In this document: in pieces, positions 5,931 to 6,542 of the stretch
Layout of the letters: each line of letters opens with the position of its first letter
Numbering within the stretch: position 1 is the first letter of the stretch
DNA from: Paracoccaceae bacterium
GTDB taxonomy: Bacteria > Pseudomonadota > Alphaproteobacteria > Rhodobacterales > Rhodobacteraceae
Assembly: GCA_004566265.1 (NCBI GenBank)
Contig: SPLB01000273.1
Location: 1 to 6,542, forward strand
DNA: 6,542 nt
Direction of reading: 5' to 3'
The notes under the pieces: generated by a model
Databases searched by the model: none
Seen by the model: only the letters and a program-made list of their open reading frames with translations
What the model was told of the DNA's origin: nothing
Translations under genes and position numbers: made by a program

Positions 5931-6325
5931 GTTGATGTGTGCCGTGGGTCTGGCATGGATTTGACTACGATTTTTGAAATGACGTTTTTTGTGAAGGAAT
6001 TACTCTCCTCCTGCCTTTTGCTGTGCGCACCGCCTGCGACGAGCATGTCGCCTACCCGCGCTCTGTTTGGCAAGAGCGCTGTCCAAACGGGCGACAGGCC
6101 CTCGATCACGACCGATGGAACAGGTCAAGCCGCGAGTGCATCAAAACATGCGCCCACGCCATCGTCCATACCTGCCCCCTCCCAGAGCGAAGGGACAAGG
6201 AATACGGCGAGCAGCTAGCGCCCAAAGCTGGATGTCGAAATGCCGGGCCATTCCGCGCAACAAAATTTCAAGATCATCATCCGCGCCATCTACTTAAATT
6301 TGAATTGTTTTAGATGTGACCTGAC
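5931..6325. other. Intergenic stretch without a convincing gene; chain of short hairpins
   Basis: About 395 bases lie between the rplT terminator and the hairpin beyond the minus-strand aminotransferase. Short open frames exist on both strands, but none has a ribosome site, a recognisable family or neighbour-like codon use. Four short hairpins follow one another: GCGAC/GTCGC (6036-6040 with 6047-6051), GCGCTCT/AGAGCGC (6058-6064 with 6073-6079), TGTC/GACA (6080-6083 with 6093-6096) and GTGCAT/ATGCGC (6136-6141 with 6148-6153). TTGACT at 5961-5966 could be a -35 box, but only a poor -10 (T-run at 5985-5990) follows. A small RNA is possible, not shown. An AT-rich patch lies at about 6290-6313. 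Confidence 0.35.
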
Positions 6326-6360
6326 ACCGCACCCAATTTTCAAATTGAATTGGGCGCGGT
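6326..6360 (-). terminator. Long hairpin downstream of the minus-strand aminotransferase gene
   Basis: Arms of 13 bases (6326-6338 and 6348-6360) pair around a 9-base loop. Read on the minus strand the single imperfect position becomes a G-U pair, while on the plus strand it is an A-C mismatch, so it fits minus-strand RNA better. It sits about 105 bases beyond the stop at 6466. No clear T-tract follows on either strand, so it may be a terminator of the U-poor kind or an RNA-stabilising hairpin. Confidence 0.5.
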
Positions 6361-6404
6361 TCTGCCCCTGCGGCGCGGCTGTTGTTCGTTTTGATGGCGC
6401 TGCT

Positions 6405-6421
6405 AACGAAACCAACGAAAC
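6405..6421. repeat. Two tandem copies of AACGAAAC
   Basis: AACGAAAC occurs at 6405-6412 and again at 6414-6421, one base apart, and TTCGTT at 6385-6390 is the inverse of its first six bases. The group lies just past the aminotransferase stop, a place where an operator would be unexpected. It may be a chance low-complexity patch or part of a terminator-proximal structure. Confidence 0.3.
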
Positions 6422-6465
6422 AAGGCAAACCACGATGTTGAATTCAGCTTTGCTCAAACGGCCAA

Positions 6466-6542
6466 TCAGATCGCGGTGTTGCGGCTTTCTTCCAGATAAA
6501 TCTCGCGCAAACGCGTGGCGATCGGACCCGGCGTGCCGTCAC
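6466..6542 (-). CDS. Class IV aminotransferase, probably D-amino-acid transaminase, C-terminal end (5' part outside window)
   Basis: Only the last 24 codons are inside the window; the gene begins beyond base 6542. They read DGTPGPIATRL then REIYLEESRNTAI, followed by TGA at 6466-6468. The DGTPGP-xAxRLREIY-EESR pattern is the usual ending of roseobacter D-amino-acid (D-alanine) transaminases, PLP enzymes that interconvert D-alanine and D-glutamate with their keto acids. The fragment carries no catalytic residues, so the call rests on remembered C-terminal similarity alone and could be another fold-type IV aminotransferase. The next feature downstream on this strand is the hairpin at 6326-6360. 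Confidence 0.6.
   Translation of the reverse strand, partial: DGTPGPIATRLREIYLEESRNTAI

Noticed and set aside
5897..6109. Minus-strand open frame of 70 codons over the rplT terminator
   Set aside because: It runs into the terminator hairpin, has no ribosome site and no recognisable family.
5937..6218. Plus-strand open frame of 93 codons after the rplT terminator, with a possible hydrophobic start
   Set aside because: It starts at a GTG with no ribosome site, and its second half is Ser/Pro/Thr-rich. The hydrophobic stretch near 5979-6035 is not a convincing signal peptide.
1..6542. Search for CRISPR repeats, tRNA or rRNA genes, toxin-antitoxin pairs, phage genes or a defence system
   Set aside because: No regularly spaced repeats, cloverleaf sequences or matching protein families were seen; the window is mostly housekeeping DNA.

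Overview
The window reads as chromosome of a marine Roseobacter-group alphaproteobacterium (Rhodobacteraceae). The GC-rich coding DNA, the style of PheS, pyruvate kinase, L35 and L20, the DUF1244 protein and the D-amino-acid aminotransferase C-terminus all fit that group. This assignment comes from recognising protein families by eye, not from a database search.

Layout, left to right. Positions 1-649 hold the N-terminal two thirds of pheS on the minus strand. Divergent from it, on the plus strand, is a class III nucleotide cyclase (864-1811) whose catalytic domain comes first and is followed by a hydrophobic C-terminal tail of about four membrane segments. Next is a short degraded stretch (1812-2152) holding the last 50 codons of a broken IS4/IS5-type transposase, ending a few bases from the next gene. 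A minus-strand pair follows: an N-formylglutamate amidohydrolase-family gene (2542-3354) and, downstream of it, a DUF1244 gene (2153-2467). Divergent from that pair is a plus-strand run: pyruvate kinase (3457-4902), a small TTG-started two-helix membrane protein (4936-5160), a palindrome-rich leader, then rpmI (5297-5497) and rplT (5513-5878), closed by a clear intrinsic terminator (5903-5930). After about 400 bases with no convincing gene but several short hairpins, the 3' end of a minus-strand aminotransferase gene, probably D-amino-acid transaminase, enters at 6466.

Functionally these are mainly housekeeping genes: tRNA charging, glycolysis/Entner-Doudoroff output, ribosome assembly and probably D-amino-acid metabolism. 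A signalling enzyme and poorly characterised small proteins lie among them. I found no defence system, CRISPR array, prophage, tRNA, rRNA or gene cluster that looks like a new biological system. The items most worth a second look are the cyclase (unusual domain order and a substituted adenine-recognition lysine), the competing palindromes just upstream of rpmI, the hairpin chain at 6036-6153, and the transposase scar.
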